Assembly (NCBI RefSeq): GCF_037890695.1
Contig: NZ_CP149571.1
Location: 3,564,001 to 3,628,000 of the forward strand
Length of the DNA stretch: 64,000 nt
Direction of reading: 5' to 3'
Source of the DNA: Aeromonas jandaei
GTDB taxonomy: Bacteria > Pseudomonadota > Gammaproteobacteria > Enterobacterales > Aeromonadaceae
A program made the translations under genes and the position numbers. The notes beneath the pieces were generated by a model. The model made no database searches. It was not told the origin of the DNA and saw nothing but the letters and a program-made list of their open reading frames with translations. This document shows positions 49,716-57,962 of this stretch, piece by piece (position 1 is the first letter of the stretch; the number at the start of each line of letters is the position of its first letter).

Positions 49716-50045
49716 ATGAGTCACGACAGCAACAGCCGCCTTGTTTACAGCACAGATGGCGGTCAAATCAAGGAGCAGAACGCTCCGCAATCCTCCTCTC
49801 CCTTCCCCACCGACGGCGTGGTGCGCATGCGCCGCGAGACCAAGGGGCGCAAGGGCGCCGGGGTCATCACCATCCACGGCGTACCCGCCGAACAGCAAAA
49901 GGCAATCGCCACCTTGCTCAAGAAAAAGTGCGGCACCGGTGGCGGGCTCAAGGAGGGTGTTATCGAGATCCAGGGGGACAAACGGGAGCTGATCAAGGCC
50001 GAGCTGGAGAAGGCCGGCTTCAGCGTCAAGCTGGTGGGTGGCTGA
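49716..50045 (+). CDS. yciH: YciH, SUI1/eIF1-like translation factor
   Basis: Small basic protein of 109 residues (108 in E. coli) of the eIF1/SUI1 family, thought to act at translation initiation. Visible marks are the start SNSRLVYSTDGG, GVVRMRRETKGRKGAGVITI, LKKKCGTGGGLKEGVIEIQGDKRELI and the end VKLVGG, nearly identical in pattern to E. coli YciH. The ribosome site is weak. It is divergent from feoA, so regulatory sites in the 119-base gap may serve both. Confidence 0.94.
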   Translation: MSHDSNSRLVYSTDGGQIKEQNAPQSSSPFPTDGVVRMRRETKGRKGAGVITIHGVPAEQQKAIATLLKKKCGTGGGLKEGVIEIQGDKRELIKAELEKAGFSVKLVGG

Positions 50046-50084
50046 TCCCCTTGTCACCCATGCGGTTTTTCCCTAGAATGCCCG

Positions 50085-50291
50085 CTCCCATCGAGGGGGA
50101 GTAGTCTCGCATACCGGATCCGCACCGGCCTGCGACCCTGATCAACATACTTGGTGCCAACTCACCATGGTCAGGGTGATCCAGTTTATCCGTGGATTTG
50201 ACAAGACCTTTGACGGGCCAGCGCCAATACCGGGGACGGATGGCGTCGGCTTGTCTTTGGTTTATAACAATTCCGTCCCCCGGTCATATCT
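50085..50291 (+). promoter_or_regulatory. yybP-ykoY manganese riboswitch
   Basis: The two conserved marks of the class are present: GGGGGAGTAG (50095-50104) and GACCTTTGAC (50205-50214), with paired arms between. Downstream, CCGGGGACGGA (50230-50240) pairs with TCCGTCCCCCGG (50272-50283), one bulge, ending 8 bases before the ATG; this is the likely expression platform controlling ribosome access. The class binds Mn(II) and controls manganese exporters, matching the gene that follows. Confidence 0.85.
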
Positions 50292-50849
50292 ATGGAAGCC
50301 TTGTTAACTTCAACCCTCAGCGTTGCGATTGCCGAGATCGGCGATAAAACCCAGCTGCTGGCATTGTTGCTCATCTGTCGTTTTCGCAAACCCTGGCCCA
50401 TCATCGCCGGCATGCTGGCCGCGACCCTGCTCAACCATGCGGGCGCCGCCTGGATTGGCGAGTTTATCAGTCGCTGGCTCGACCCCAAGGTGATGACCTA
50501 TCTGGTCGCTGCCGCCTTTATCGCCATGGCGATCTGGATCCTGGTGCCGGACAAGATGGATGATGAGGAGAGCTCCCTCGACAAGTACGGCCCCTTCATG
50601 GCCACCTTCGTGCTCTTCTTTATTGCCGAGATTGGCGACAAGACCCAGATTGCCACCGTGCTGCTGGCCGCCAAATATGACTCCCTCATTCAGGTGGTGA
50701 CCGGTACCACCCTCGGCATGATGCTGGCCAACGTCCCTGTGGTGCTGATCGGCAAGCTGGGGGCGGACAAGCTGCCACTCAAGGCGATCCGCATCGCCTG
50801 TGCCCTGCTCTTTGTCGGGCTCGGGGTCAGCACCCTTATCTTCGTCTAG
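50292..50849 (+). CDS. UPF0016-family manganese exporter, MneA-like
   Basis: Inner-membrane cation exporter of 185 residues. The family hallmark E-x-G-D-K-T occurs twice, as AEIGDKTQLLALLL near the N-terminus and AEIGDKTQIATVLLA near residue 112, one in each half of an inverted pair of three-helix units. Vibrio MneA and eukaryotic TMEM165/Gdt1 are relatives. The manganese riboswitch directly upstream supports Mn(II) export as its job. No clear Shine-Dalgarno is exposed before the ATG, in keeping with riboswitch control. It ends at a terminator. Confidence 0.92.
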   Translation: MEALLTSTLSVAIAEIGDKTQLLALLLICRFRKPWPIIAGMLAATLLNHAGAAWIGEFISRWLDPKVMTYLVAAAFIAMAIWILVPDKMDDEESSLDKYGPFMATFVLFFIAEIGDKTQIATVLLAAKYDSLIQVVTGTTLGMMLANVPVVLIGKLGADKLPLKAIRIACALLFVGLGVSTLIFV

Positions 50850-50875
50850 CGGCACTCTGGCCACCGGTTCTACAC

Positions 50876-50898
50876 AAGCCCTCTTCGGAGGGCTTTTT
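50876..50898 (+). terminator. terminator of the manganese exporter gene
   Basis: AAGCCCTC-TTCG-GAGGGCTT, an 8-bp stem with a tetraloop, then TTTG. Confidence 0.88.
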
Positions 50899-51014
50899 GC
50901 ATTCTGGCGCCCGCCTCCATCACTCCGGCAACCGCCGTTGTCGCAGCCGCAAGCTGCCACTGCACGGGAGTGGGGCTGCCATGTCATAATGGGGCAAACC
51001 TCGTGGAGCACCCC

Positions 51015-51953
51015 ATGCACAACGTATCAAGAGAGACGCTACTCGAATGGGTGAAACAGGGACGACTGGCGCCAGAGAAGCTGGCCGCCGCCCTCACCCT
51101 CGCCGACCTGCCCCCTGCCCACGCCCGCTGGCAGTGGCTGTTCGATCGCCTGCTGCTCTGGCTCGGTGCCCTCTGCATCGGGGCCGGCCTTATCTTCTTC
51201 GTCGCCTTCAACTGGCAGGCGCTGGGACGACTGCCCCGCCTCGCCCTGCTGGAGGCGCCGCTGCTCGCCATGCTGCTTCTGCTGTGGCGCAAGCCCCTTG
51301 GCGATACGCCGCGTCAGGCGCTGCTCTTTGCTGTGGCTCTCAATATCGGCGCCCTGCTGGCGCTGGTCGGCCAGACCTACCAGACCGGCGCCGATCCCTG
51401 GCAGCTGTTCGCCACCTGGGCGCTGATGCTGGTACCGCTGGCCGCCCTTGGCCAGAGCCCTCTGCTCTGGACTCTGGGCTGGCTGCTAGGTCAGCTGGCG
51501 CTGGTGCTCTACTGGCGGCTCGGTCTCTTCAGCTTCTTCTTCGCCTTTGATGAGGAGGGGCTCGGCTGGTGCCTCACCCTGCTCAACGCCGCCCTTTGGG
51601 GCTTGCTGCTGCTCGCCCCTGCCCGCTGGCGCCTGATGCCGGGCTGGCTGGCGGGTCTTGCCGCCGGGCTTGGCGCCACCCTGCTCGCCCTGCTGGCGCT
51701 CTTCGATGCCGCCTCCCCGCTGGTGTGGCCGCTCTGGCTGGGCTGGCTCGCTGCCGCCTACCTGCTCTGGCATCACAGATTTATCGCCGGACTCGCCATG
51801 GGGTGCCTCAGCCTGATTGCCGTTATCCTCGCCGCCCTTGGCAAGTGGATGAAGCCGGATGTGGACGGTTTCCTGCTGCTCAGCCTCATCGCCATCGGCC
51901 TCTCGGTCGCCGCCAGCCGCTGGCTGCATCAACAACGGAGGTCCCATGAGTGA
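51015..51953 (+). CDS. DUF2157 membrane protein
   Basis: Inner-membrane protein of 312 residues of the DUF2157 family: a soluble N-terminal helix pair (SRETLLEWVKQGRLAPEKLAAAL) followed by eight or more hydrophobic segments, with the common stretch VGQTYQTGADPWQLFATWALMLVPLA. The function of the family is unknown. ATG at 51015 has GGAG upstream. It overlaps the next gene by 8 bases and forms a coupled triad with DUF4401 and GDYXXLXY proteins, a frequent combination. Confidence 0.88.
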   Translation: MHNVSRETLLEWVKQGRLAPEKLAAALTLADLPPAHARWQWLFDRLLLWLGALCIGAGLIFFVAFNWQALGRLPRLALLEAPLLAMLLLLWRKPLGDTPRQALLFAVALNIGALLALVGQTYQTGADPWQLFATWALMLVPLAALGQSPLLWTLGWLLGQLALVLYWRLGLFSFFFAFDEEGLGWCLTLLNAALWGLLLLAPARWRLMPGWLAGLAAGLGATLLALLALFDAASPLVWPLWLGWLAAAYLLWHHRFIAGLAMGCLSLIAVILAALGKWMKPDVDGFLLLSLIAIGLSVAASRWLHQQRRSHE

Positions 51954-52950
51954 TCTGACGCTCTGGCAAACCCTGCAACAGGCCAATCTGGTGGAAGGGG
52001 AGATGCCCCGCAACAACCAGCCGCACTGGTCGAGCCGTTTTCTGCTCGGGCTGGTGGGATGGATCGCCGCCCTGTTCCTGCTCTTCTTTCTCTTTATGAC
52101 CTTCGAGCAGCTGACCCGCGAGGCCAACAGCGCCCTGCTGCTGGGCGCCGTGCTGCTGGGGGTGGCTTACGCCATCAACCGCAGCCAGAGCGGCGATCTC
52201 TGGGATCAGTTCGTGCTGGCGCTCGCGCTGGCGGCCGATGCCTGGCTGCTCTACGGCCTGCTGGATCAGGCCGACAGCCACCAGAGCCTGGTCTGGTTCG
52301 GCCTCTGCCTGCTGTCGCTCGCCATCGCGGTGCTGTTCGATCACTGGCTGGTGCGGCTGTTTCACAGCGTGGCTGCGGCCCTGCTGCTGACCCTCGCCCT
52401 TGCCTGCCTCGGGTTGCAACTGCTGGCCCTGCCGCTGGTGATGGCAGCCATCACCTTCTGCTGGTTGCGTGCCGATCACGACCCCGCCCGCCACCAGCTC
52501 TACCACGCCATCACTCTGGGGCTCGCCCTCTCCCTGCTGGTGCTGGGTCGCCTGCACCAACCGCTGTGGGAAGGTGGCAGCAGTGTGCTCGATGAACTGG
52601 GGCTGTCACGCCTGCCACTCTGGCTCAATCCGCTGCTCTGCGCCGCCCTGCTGCTGGCGGTGATGGTGAAACTGAAGCTGCCACTCTGGTACGGTCTGCC
52701 GCTGGTGCTGCTCAGCGCCGTCATTCCGGGGATGGGGGCAGGTGCGCTGGTGCTGATCCTCGGCTTCTATGCCGGCAGCCTTGGCCTGATAACCCTCGCC
52801 GCCCTGCTGCTGGTGGGGTATGGCGCTCTCTACTACTACGATCTCGGGCTCACCCTGATGACCAAATCCTGGCTGCTGCTGGGCTCGGGGGCCCTGTTGC
52901 TGGCCGCCCGTCAGCTGCTCAAGACCCTCTCGGCAAGGAGCGACTCATGA
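51946..52950 (+). CDS. DUF4401 membrane protein
   Basis: Inner-membrane protein of 334 residues with a short polar N-terminus (LWQTLQQANLVEGEMP) and about ten hydrophobic segments, including PHWSSRFLLGLVGWIAALFL, which is typical of DUF4401. GGAGG precedes the ATG at 51946. It overlaps the DUF2157 gene by 8 bases and the next gene by 4. Function unknown; it probably forms a complex with its two neighbours. Confidence 0.85.
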   Translation: MSDLTLWQTLQQANLVEGEMPRNNQPHWSSRFLLGLVGWIAALFLLFFLFMTFEQLTREANSALLLGAVLLGVAYAINRSQSGDLWDQFVLALALAADAWLLYGLLDQADSHQSLVWFGLCLLSLAIAVLFDHWLVRLFHSVAAALLLTLALACLGLQLLALPLVMAAITFCWLRADHDPARHQLYHAITLGLALSLLVLGRLHQPLWEGGSSVLDELGLSRLPLWLNPLLCAALLLAVMVKLKLPLWYGLPLVLLSAVIPGMGAGALVLILGFYAGSLGLITLAALLLVGYGALYYYDLGLTLMTKSWLLLGSGALLLAARQLLKTLSARSDS

Positions 52951-53456
52951 GACCCGCGACCCGACAACTCGGCCTGTTGCTGACTGGCCTTGCCATTCTG
53001 GCGGGCATCAACCTCACCGTCTGGCGTTTTGAACGCGCCATGAGCAGTGGCGAAGTGGTGCTGCTGCGGCTCGCCCCGGTCGATCCCCGCTCCCTGATGC
53101 AGGGGGATTACATGCGCCTCAACTACGAGATCGCCCGCGAGCTGGCCAGCAGCGATGGCCGCGACAAGCAGAGCGACACCCTGGTGATCCGCCTCGATGC
53201 CCATCAGGTAGCGAGCCGGGTTGCCGATGGCAAGCCGGATCAGCTCGCCAGCGACGAGCGGCTATTGCAGGTACACCGCAGCGATCGCCAGTGGCTGATC
53301 GGCCCCGATGCCTTCTTCTTCGAAGAGGGGGATGGCGAGGCCTTGAGCCGTGCCCGTTACGGCGAGTTTCGCCTGCAGCCTGATGGCAAGACGTTGCTGG
53401 TGGGGCTACGCGATGAGGCTTATCAGCCGATTGGGAGAAGCCGGTCACGTTGGTAA
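52947..53456 (+). CDS. GDYXXLXY-domain protein
   Basis: Membrane-anchored protein of 169 residues with one N-terminal helix (about 9-27) and a periplasmic domain carrying the family signature QGDYMRLNYEI, which gives the family its name. Function unknown; it occurs with DUF2157 and DUF4401 genes, as here. Its ATG overlaps the preceding stop (ATGA), so it is coupled and is the last gene of the triad. Confidence 0.9.
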   Translation: MRPATRQLGLLLTGLAILAGINLTVWRFERAMSSGEVVLLRLAPVDPRSLMQGDYMRLNYEIARELASSDGRDKQSDTLVIRLDAHQVASRVADGKPDQLASDERLLQVHRSDRQWLIGPDAFFFEEGDGEALSRARYGEFRLQPDGKTLLVGLRDEAYQPIGRSRSRW

Positions 53457-53527
53457 CGGGGCAAAGTGGCTATTTGAGCGGTTCATGGTCACACTCAAAG
53501 CACGGTTGACCGCTGAGGATGTTCCCC

Positions 53528-54274
53528 ATGAGGATTTGGCTCACCTGCTTGCTGCTATTGCTCCCCTGGGCCTCGATGGCCCGGGCCGATCTGGGCAAAC
53601 TCGAATACTTCACCGAAGAGTACCCCCCCTACAACTTCAGCGATGAGCAGGGCCAGCCCACCGGCCTTGCGGTTGAACTGCTGCAGATGGTGTGGAAAAA
53701 CAGCGGGGTGGCCCCCCAGCCAATTCGCATCCTGCCGTGGGCGCGCGGCTACTACCTGCTGACCCAGAAACCCAACGTGGTGCTCTTCTCCACTGCCCGC
53801 ACCCAGGCGCGGGAAGATCTCTTCAAGTGGGTCTGCCCCATCGGCTATTCGGAGTACATCCTGCTCGGGCGCAAGGCGCAAAACATCACCCTCACCTCCG
53901 TCGATGAGATGAGCAAATACCGGATAAGCGCGGTGCGCTCCGATGCCGCCGAACAGCTGCTGCTCAACAACGGCATGGATGACAACAACATCATCCCCGC
54001 CAACCGCCTCAATCAGGCGGTCAAGATGCTCACTTCCGGCCGCGCCGACCTGCTAGCCACCAGCAAGCTGGCCGGTTATGACGCTCTGCGCGAGATGAAG
54101 CTCAACAACGACGACTTCAACGTCGCCATGGTGCTGAGCGCCGAGCAGCTCTGCTACGCCTTCAGCCGTCAGGTGGATGACAAGGAGATCAAGCTGTTCC
54201 AGAGCGGCCTGACCCGCGCCCTCGCCTCGCAGGAGTTTTTGAAGCTGCAGGCCAAATACCTGCCCATTCGCTGA
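53528..54274 (+). CDS. periplasmic solute-binding protein, family 3 (first of a tandem pair)
   Basis: Exported protein of 248 residues: a signal peptide (about 1-20, ending ARA), then KLEYFTEEYPPYNFSDEQGQPTGLAVEL, the family 3 binding-protein opening, and PWARGYYLLTQKP. No permease or ATPase gene is nearby, so it may serve a distant transporter or act as a sensor partner. ATG at 53528 has GAGG 8 bases upstream and starts the signal peptide. It is clearly paralogous to the gene at 54417. Confidence 0.85.
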   Translation: MRIWLTCLLLLLPWASMARADLGKLEYFTEEYPPYNFSDEQGQPTGLAVELLQMVWKNSGVAPQPIRILPWARGYYLLTQKPNVVLFSTARTQAREDLFKWVCPIGYSEYILLGRKAQNITLTSVDEMSKYRISAVRSDAAEQLLLNNGMDDNNIIPANRLNQAVKMLTSGRADLLATSKLAGYDALREMKLNNDDFNVAMVLSAEQLCYAFSRQVDDKEIKLFQSGLTRALASQEFLKLQAKYLPIR

Positions 54275-54298
54275 CGAGCAGCGAAGACCAGAAACAGA

Positions 54299-54328
54299 CG
54301 AGGGATGCCAACGGCATCCCTCGCTATT
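54299..54328 (+). terminator. hairpin between the tandem binding-protein genes
   Basis: An 11-bp perfect stem (54299-54309 with 54313-54323) with loop AAC, followed by CTATT. The T-run is poor, so it may be a partial terminator. Confidence 0.55.
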
Positions 54329-54416
54329 ATTGAAGAACCTGACCGCTCAACCTTGGCGAAACCGGTCGGCTTGGTCACAATTGAGCATATATATTCCCTT
54401 GAGCAGGATGGAAAAA

Positions 54417-55172
54417 ATGAAACCATGGATTGGATTGGCCGCACTGCTTGTGAGTTCCTTCGCCCACGCCAGCCCCGAGCTGGCCAAGCTTCACTACCTG
54501 ACCGAAGATTACAAACCCTATAACTACGCCGACGAAGCGGGCAATCCGACCGGCTTTGCGGTCGAGCTGCTCAAGCTGGTATGGCAGAAGACCAACACCC
54601 CGGAGCAGCCCGTCACCATCATGCCCTGGGCCCGTGGCTACTACCTGCTGACCCAAAAACCCAATGCGGTGCTCTTCTCCACCGCCCGCACCCAGGCGCG
54701 CGATCCTCTGTTCAAGTGGGCCTGCCCCATCGGTTACGCCGAAATCGTGCTGGTCGGATTGGCCGAGCACAAGATCAACATCACCAAGCTCGATGATGCC
54801 AAGGCGTTCAATATCGGGGCGGTGCGAGCCGATGTGGGCGAGCAGCTGCTGCTCAACAACGGCTTTGACGAGACCAAAATCATCGCCGCCAACCGCCTCT
54901 CCCAGGCGCTCAAGATGCTCACCTCCGGCCGGGTAGACATGGTCTCCACCAACAAGACCACCATGGAGCAGCAAATTCAGGAACAAAAACTCGACCCCGC
55001 CAAGTTCAAGGAGCAGTGGCAGTTGAGCTCGGAGCAGTTCTGCTACGCCTTCAGCCATCCGGTGAGCGACGATCTGGTCAAGGAGTTCCAGAACGGCTTG
55101 ACCCAGGTGCTGGCGGGCAGCGAATACCCGCTGCTGCACAACAAATACTTTCCGGCGCCCGCCGCCAAATAG
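54417..55172 (+). CDS. periplasmic solute-binding protein, family 3 (second of a tandem pair)
   Basis: Exported protein of 251 residues with a signal peptide (MKPWIGLAALLVSSFAHA) and the same layout as its upstream neighbour: LHYLTEDYKPYNYADEAGNPTGFAVELL, PWARGYYLLTQKP, VLFSTARTQARDPLFKW and SEQFCYAFS are shared almost word for word. ATG at 54417 is preferred because AGGA lies 8 bases upstream. The ligand is unknown, and no transport partner lies nearby. The pair arose by tandem duplication. Confidence 0.85.
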   Translation: MKPWIGLAALLVSSFAHASPELAKLHYLTEDYKPYNYADEAGNPTGFAVELLKLVWQKTNTPEQPVTIMPWARGYYLLTQKPNAVLFSTARTQARDPLFKWACPIGYAEIVLVGLAEHKINITKLDDAKAFNIGAVRADVGEQLLLNNGFDETKIIAANRLSQALKMLTSGRVDMVSTNKTTMEQQIQEQKLDPAKFKEQWQLSSEQFCYAFSHPVSDDLVKEFQNGLTQVLAGSEYPLLHNKYFPAPAAK

Positions 55173-55197
55173 CGCCGCCGCGCCAAACAGCAACAAC

Positions 55198-55228
55198 AAG
55201 GGGCCCACTGCGGGCCCCTTCTCTTTTT
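55198..55228 (+). terminator. terminator after the tandem binding-protein pair
   Basis: A 9-bp stem (55198-55206 with 55212-55220), a five-base loop, then CTCTTTTT. Confidence 0.85.
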
Positions 55229-55243
55229 GCCGTTTGCGCTTCC

Positions 55244-56599
55244 CTAGCCGCGCACCAGCGCCGCGGCGGCCACCTTGTGACGGGCGATAAGCCCCTCGAT
55301 ATCCAGCCCCTCGATGGCGCCATCCACCACCCGCCACTTGCCGCCCACCATCACCCGATCGGCCCGCTCGGCGCCGCACAAGATCAGGGCCGCGATGGGG
55401 TCGTGACTGCCGCTAAAGCGCAGATCGTCGAGCTTGAACAGCGCCAGATCCGCCTGCTTGCCGGGCAGCAGCTCACCGAGATCGCCGCGCCCGAGCAGCC
55501 GGGCCGAGCCAACGGTCGCCCACTCCAGCACCTTGCGCGGAGTAATGCGCTCGGCGCCATAGCGCAGCCGCTGCAGATAGAGGGCCTGACGGGCCTCCTG
55601 GATCAGGTTCGAGGCATCGTTGGAGGCCGAGCCATCAACCCCGAGCCCCACCGGCGCACCGGCCGCCTCCAGATCCAGGGTCGGGCAGATGCCGGAGGCG
55701 AGCCGCATATTGGAGACCGGACAGTGGCACACCCCGGTGCCCGCCGCCCCCAGCCGCGCAATCTCGTCCGGATTGAAGTGAATGCCGTGGGCCAGCCAAG
55801 TGCGATCGCCCAGCCAACCCACCTTCTCCAGATAATCGACGGTGCGCAGGCCAAAGCGCGCAAGACAGAACGCCTCCTCATCCAGCGTCTCCGCCAGATG
55901 GGTGTGCAGCCGCACATCGAGCTCGGCCGCGAGTCTGGCGCTCTCCACCATGATCTCCTCGGTCACCGAAAAGGGGGAACAAGGAGCCAGCGCAATCTGG
56001 ATCTGCGCCCCGGCGCCGCGCTCGTGATACTGGCGCACCAGCCGCAAGCTGTCATCGAGGATCTGCTGCTGCCCCTGCACCGTGTGGCGCGGCGGCAAGC
56101 CCCCCTCATCTTCGCCAAGACTCATGGAGCCGCGGGTCAGCATGGCGCGCATCCCCAGCTCACGCACCGTCGCCACCTGAATATCGATGGACTCCTCCAT
56201 CCCGCGCGGGAAGAGGTAGTGGTGATCCGCCGCCGTGGTGCAGCCCGAGAGCAGCAGCTCCGCCATCGCCACCTTGCTCGCCAGCGCCAGCGCATCCGGC
56301 GTCAATCTGGCCCACACCGGATAGAGGGTCTTGAGCCAGGGGAAGAGCGGCTGATTGAGCACCGGCCCCCAGGCGCGGGTCAGGGTCTGGTAGAAGTGGT
56401 GATGGGTATTGATAAGGCCCGGCAGCACCACATGGTCGCGGGCATCAAACAGCTGATCACACGGTCGGGCAGGCTGCTGGCCTGCCGCCAGCACCTCGCT
56501 TATCAGGCCGTTTTCAATCACCAGCCCGCCGCGGCCATCGACCGTTTCGGGGGTAAAGGTGGCAAGGGGGTTTTTAATCCAGATACGGGTAGCGGACAT
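55244..56599 (-). CDS. amidohydrolase, 8-oxoguanine deaminase-like
   Basis: Cytoplasmic metal-dependent deaminase of 451 residues, the usual length for the 8-oxoguanine/guanine deaminase-like (ATZ/TRZ) group. Metal ligands are visible: the N-terminal HHH in GLINTHHHFYQ (66-68), HTHLAET, WLAHGIHF and GVDGSASND with the catalytic Asp. ATRIWIKNP and the ALYLQRLRYG stretch recall the 8-oxoguanine deaminases of Pseudomonas (PA0142 type). Substrate assignment is by resemblance only. ATG at 56599 follows GGAGGAG. Confidence 0.82.
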   Translation of the reverse strand: MSATRIWIKNPLATFTPETVDGRGGLVIENGLISEVLAAGQQPARPCDQLFDARDHVVLPGLINTHHHFYQTLTRAWGPVLNQPLFPWLKTLYPVWARLTPDALALASKVAMAELLLSGCTTAADHHYLFPRGMEESIDIQVATVRELGMRAMLTRGSMSLGEDEGGLPPRHTVQGQQQILDDSLRLVRQYHERGAGAQIQIALAPCSPFSVTEEIMVESARLAAELDVRLHTHLAETLDEEAFCLARFGLRTVDYLEKVGWLGDRTWLAHGIHFNPDEIARLGAAGTGVCHCPVSNMRLASGICPTLDLEAAGAPVGLGVDGSASNDASNLIQEARQALYLQRLRYGAERITPRKVLEWATVGSARLLGRGDLGELLPGKQADLALFKLDDLRFSGSHDPIAALILCGAERADRVMVGGKWRVVDGAIEGLDIEGLIARHKVAAAALVRG

Positions 56600-57119
56600 G
56601 GCCGACTCCTCCATCAGTGACACATAGGGGTGAGCCAGCTCAGTTATACCCTGTCTGCTGATCCAGAGGCGGCGGTCTGCGACCGCGGCCAACCCAGTCT
56701 AGGCATACGGCGCAAAAAGTCTGTGATCGCCGTTTTGAATCAAGGTGATAGCAATGGATTGCCCAAGGCGACCAGCCGCACAAGGTTTACCCCGTAATTA
56801 ATCAATCAGTAATTAACAAAAGCTTGTGCCAGCGCAAAAAAACCTCTGGTTTCTGATAGTTGCGTGATGGCCGCCATAGTTAAGCGCTCAATGAATCCGT
56901 AAGATATTTGGCGGCGCCTGTTGGCCCCTTTTCCCAAACCAAGGTCTACGGCGCAATGTGGCAGCGACAGTCAGGGGCGGTAGCGTCTTTAACGGAGACC
57001 AGCCGGTCTCCCGCCCCTGCGCCAGGGTGCGAGGGTTGCACCCTCGACGGGCGTTCCCGTCAGCCCCCGAGGCTGTGCCCATGCCACCATACGGATGCGA
57101 CGCTTGGGGCAATTTGTAA

Positions 57120-57159
57120 GGTCGAATCGGGTCGAACGGGGTCGAGTAGGGTCGATTAG
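57120..57159. repeat. four tandem 10-bp repeats
   Basis: GGTCGAATCG, GGTCGAACGG, GGTCGAGTAG and GGTCGATTAG sit head to tail; the first six bases are constant. Confidence 0.9.
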
Positions 57160-57201
57160 CGAAGCGTAATCGTCCGCGGTAACTCTCTCCTTGCGGGAGA
57201 A

Positions 57202-57234
57202 GCGTAGGGTGCAATAAGCGCAGCGAATTGCACC
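57202..57234. repeat. 33-bp palindromic element, copy 1
   Basis: GCGTAGGGTGCAA...TTGCACC, an imperfect inverted repeat (GGTGCAA with TTGCACC). It differs from the copy at 57609 at two bases. Similar GTAGGGTGCAA elements are scattered in many gammaproteobacterial genomes. Confidence 0.85.
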
Positions 57235-57246
57235 AAGGTAACCGTC

Positions 57247-57269
57247 CCCTCTCCCCTTGCGGGAGAGGG
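57247..57269. repeat. short palindromic repeat (CCCTCTCCC hairpin)
   Basis: CCCTCTCCC (57247-57255) with GGGAGAGGG (57261-57269) around CTTGC. A shorter relative, TCTCC-TTGC-GGGAGA, lies near 57185-57200. It resembles intergenic REP-like units. Confidence 0.75.
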
Positions 57270-57370
57270 CCAGGGTGAGGGGTCACTAGCCTGATAGGCA
57301 CGGCTTCGCCATGCAGGACACGAGGACTCCGTCCTCGACGGGGTTTCGCCGCCGCTGCGCGGCTTGGCGA

Positions 57371-57417
57371 GTGACTTTTCTTTGCGTGGCCAAAGAAAAG
57401 TCACCAAAAGAAAGGCC
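57371..57417. repeat. large hairpin repeat (GTGACTTTTCTTT element)
   Basis: GTGACTTTTCTTT (57371-57383) and AAAGAAAAGTCAC (57392-57404) form a perfect 13-bp stem; the loop GTGGCC is repeated inverted as GGCCAC just downstream. From memory this is a dispersed intergenic repeat of several gammaproteobacteria. Confidence 0.75.
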
Positions 57418-57608
57418 ACCCCCACTTGTTCGCCCTCCTGCGTAGGGTTCCCTCGGTTCACCCGTTTGTCCCACGGCACGCGCCGATGGGCCATCCATGG
57501 CCCAGCGGCGCTCGCTCGGCGTCCTGCCTCGCGGCCTGGGCAAACGGGATCACCCCGGCGAACAACAGGGGGCAACAGCCAACCCGCAGCCCCGAGGCCG
57601 GTTAACAG

Positions 57609-57641
57609 GCGTAGGGTGCAACAAGCGCAGCGCATTGCACC
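57609..57641. repeat. 33-bp palindromic element, copy 2
   Basis: Second copy of the GTAGGGTGCAA element, same orientation as the one at 57202, two base differences, same GGTGCAA/TTGCACC arms. Confidence 0.85.
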
Positions 57642-57962
57642 GCGCTAACAGCCCCCAGCCTATTCGGGGCAAAGATCGGGCGAGTTGTTATCTCACAGCC
57701 ACTCCCTCGCCCACCCCATGGCGAGATCAGATTGTCGCACCTATGCAACAAGCACCATCGACATGGTTGCATAGGTGAAAAAATCATGGCGAATGCAACA
57801 GCAGGCTGCACCCATCCCTATCGGGAAAAGGTTTTATATTGAAGGCCCGATAGTGAGTATTTCACCGTAATAACACCTTATTTCTCGAACGTCCGATTAC
57901 GCTTTGCTAATTGAACCTACAGGTATATTGATGTCTTATCAACCTTTGCCAAGGATATAACA

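Larger units (their letters stand above)
56600..57962. other. gene-free repeat-rich region beside an AT-rich island
   Basis: No credible gene: the open frames here run through palindromes and lack family marks or ribosome sites. The region holds a 10-bp tandem array, two copies of a 33-bp palindromic element, a CTCTCCC/GGGAGAG hairpin and a large GTGACTTTTCTTT hairpin, listed separately, plus smaller hairpins (for example 57321-57337). Composition falls from GC-rich to AT-rich at about 57840. A start for the island promoter is likely within 57880-57950; TATATT occurs near 57923. Confidence 0.7.

Noticed and set aside
56888..57635. Several minus-strand frames of 70-160 codons in the repeat-rich region
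   Set aside because: They consist of translated palindromes (PHPGPLPQGER-type runs), the usual false translations of such intergenic repeats.
56600..57962. Repeat region considered as an insertion sequence or integron piece
   Set aside because: No transposase or integrase frame, no matched terminal repeats and no target duplication could be seen.
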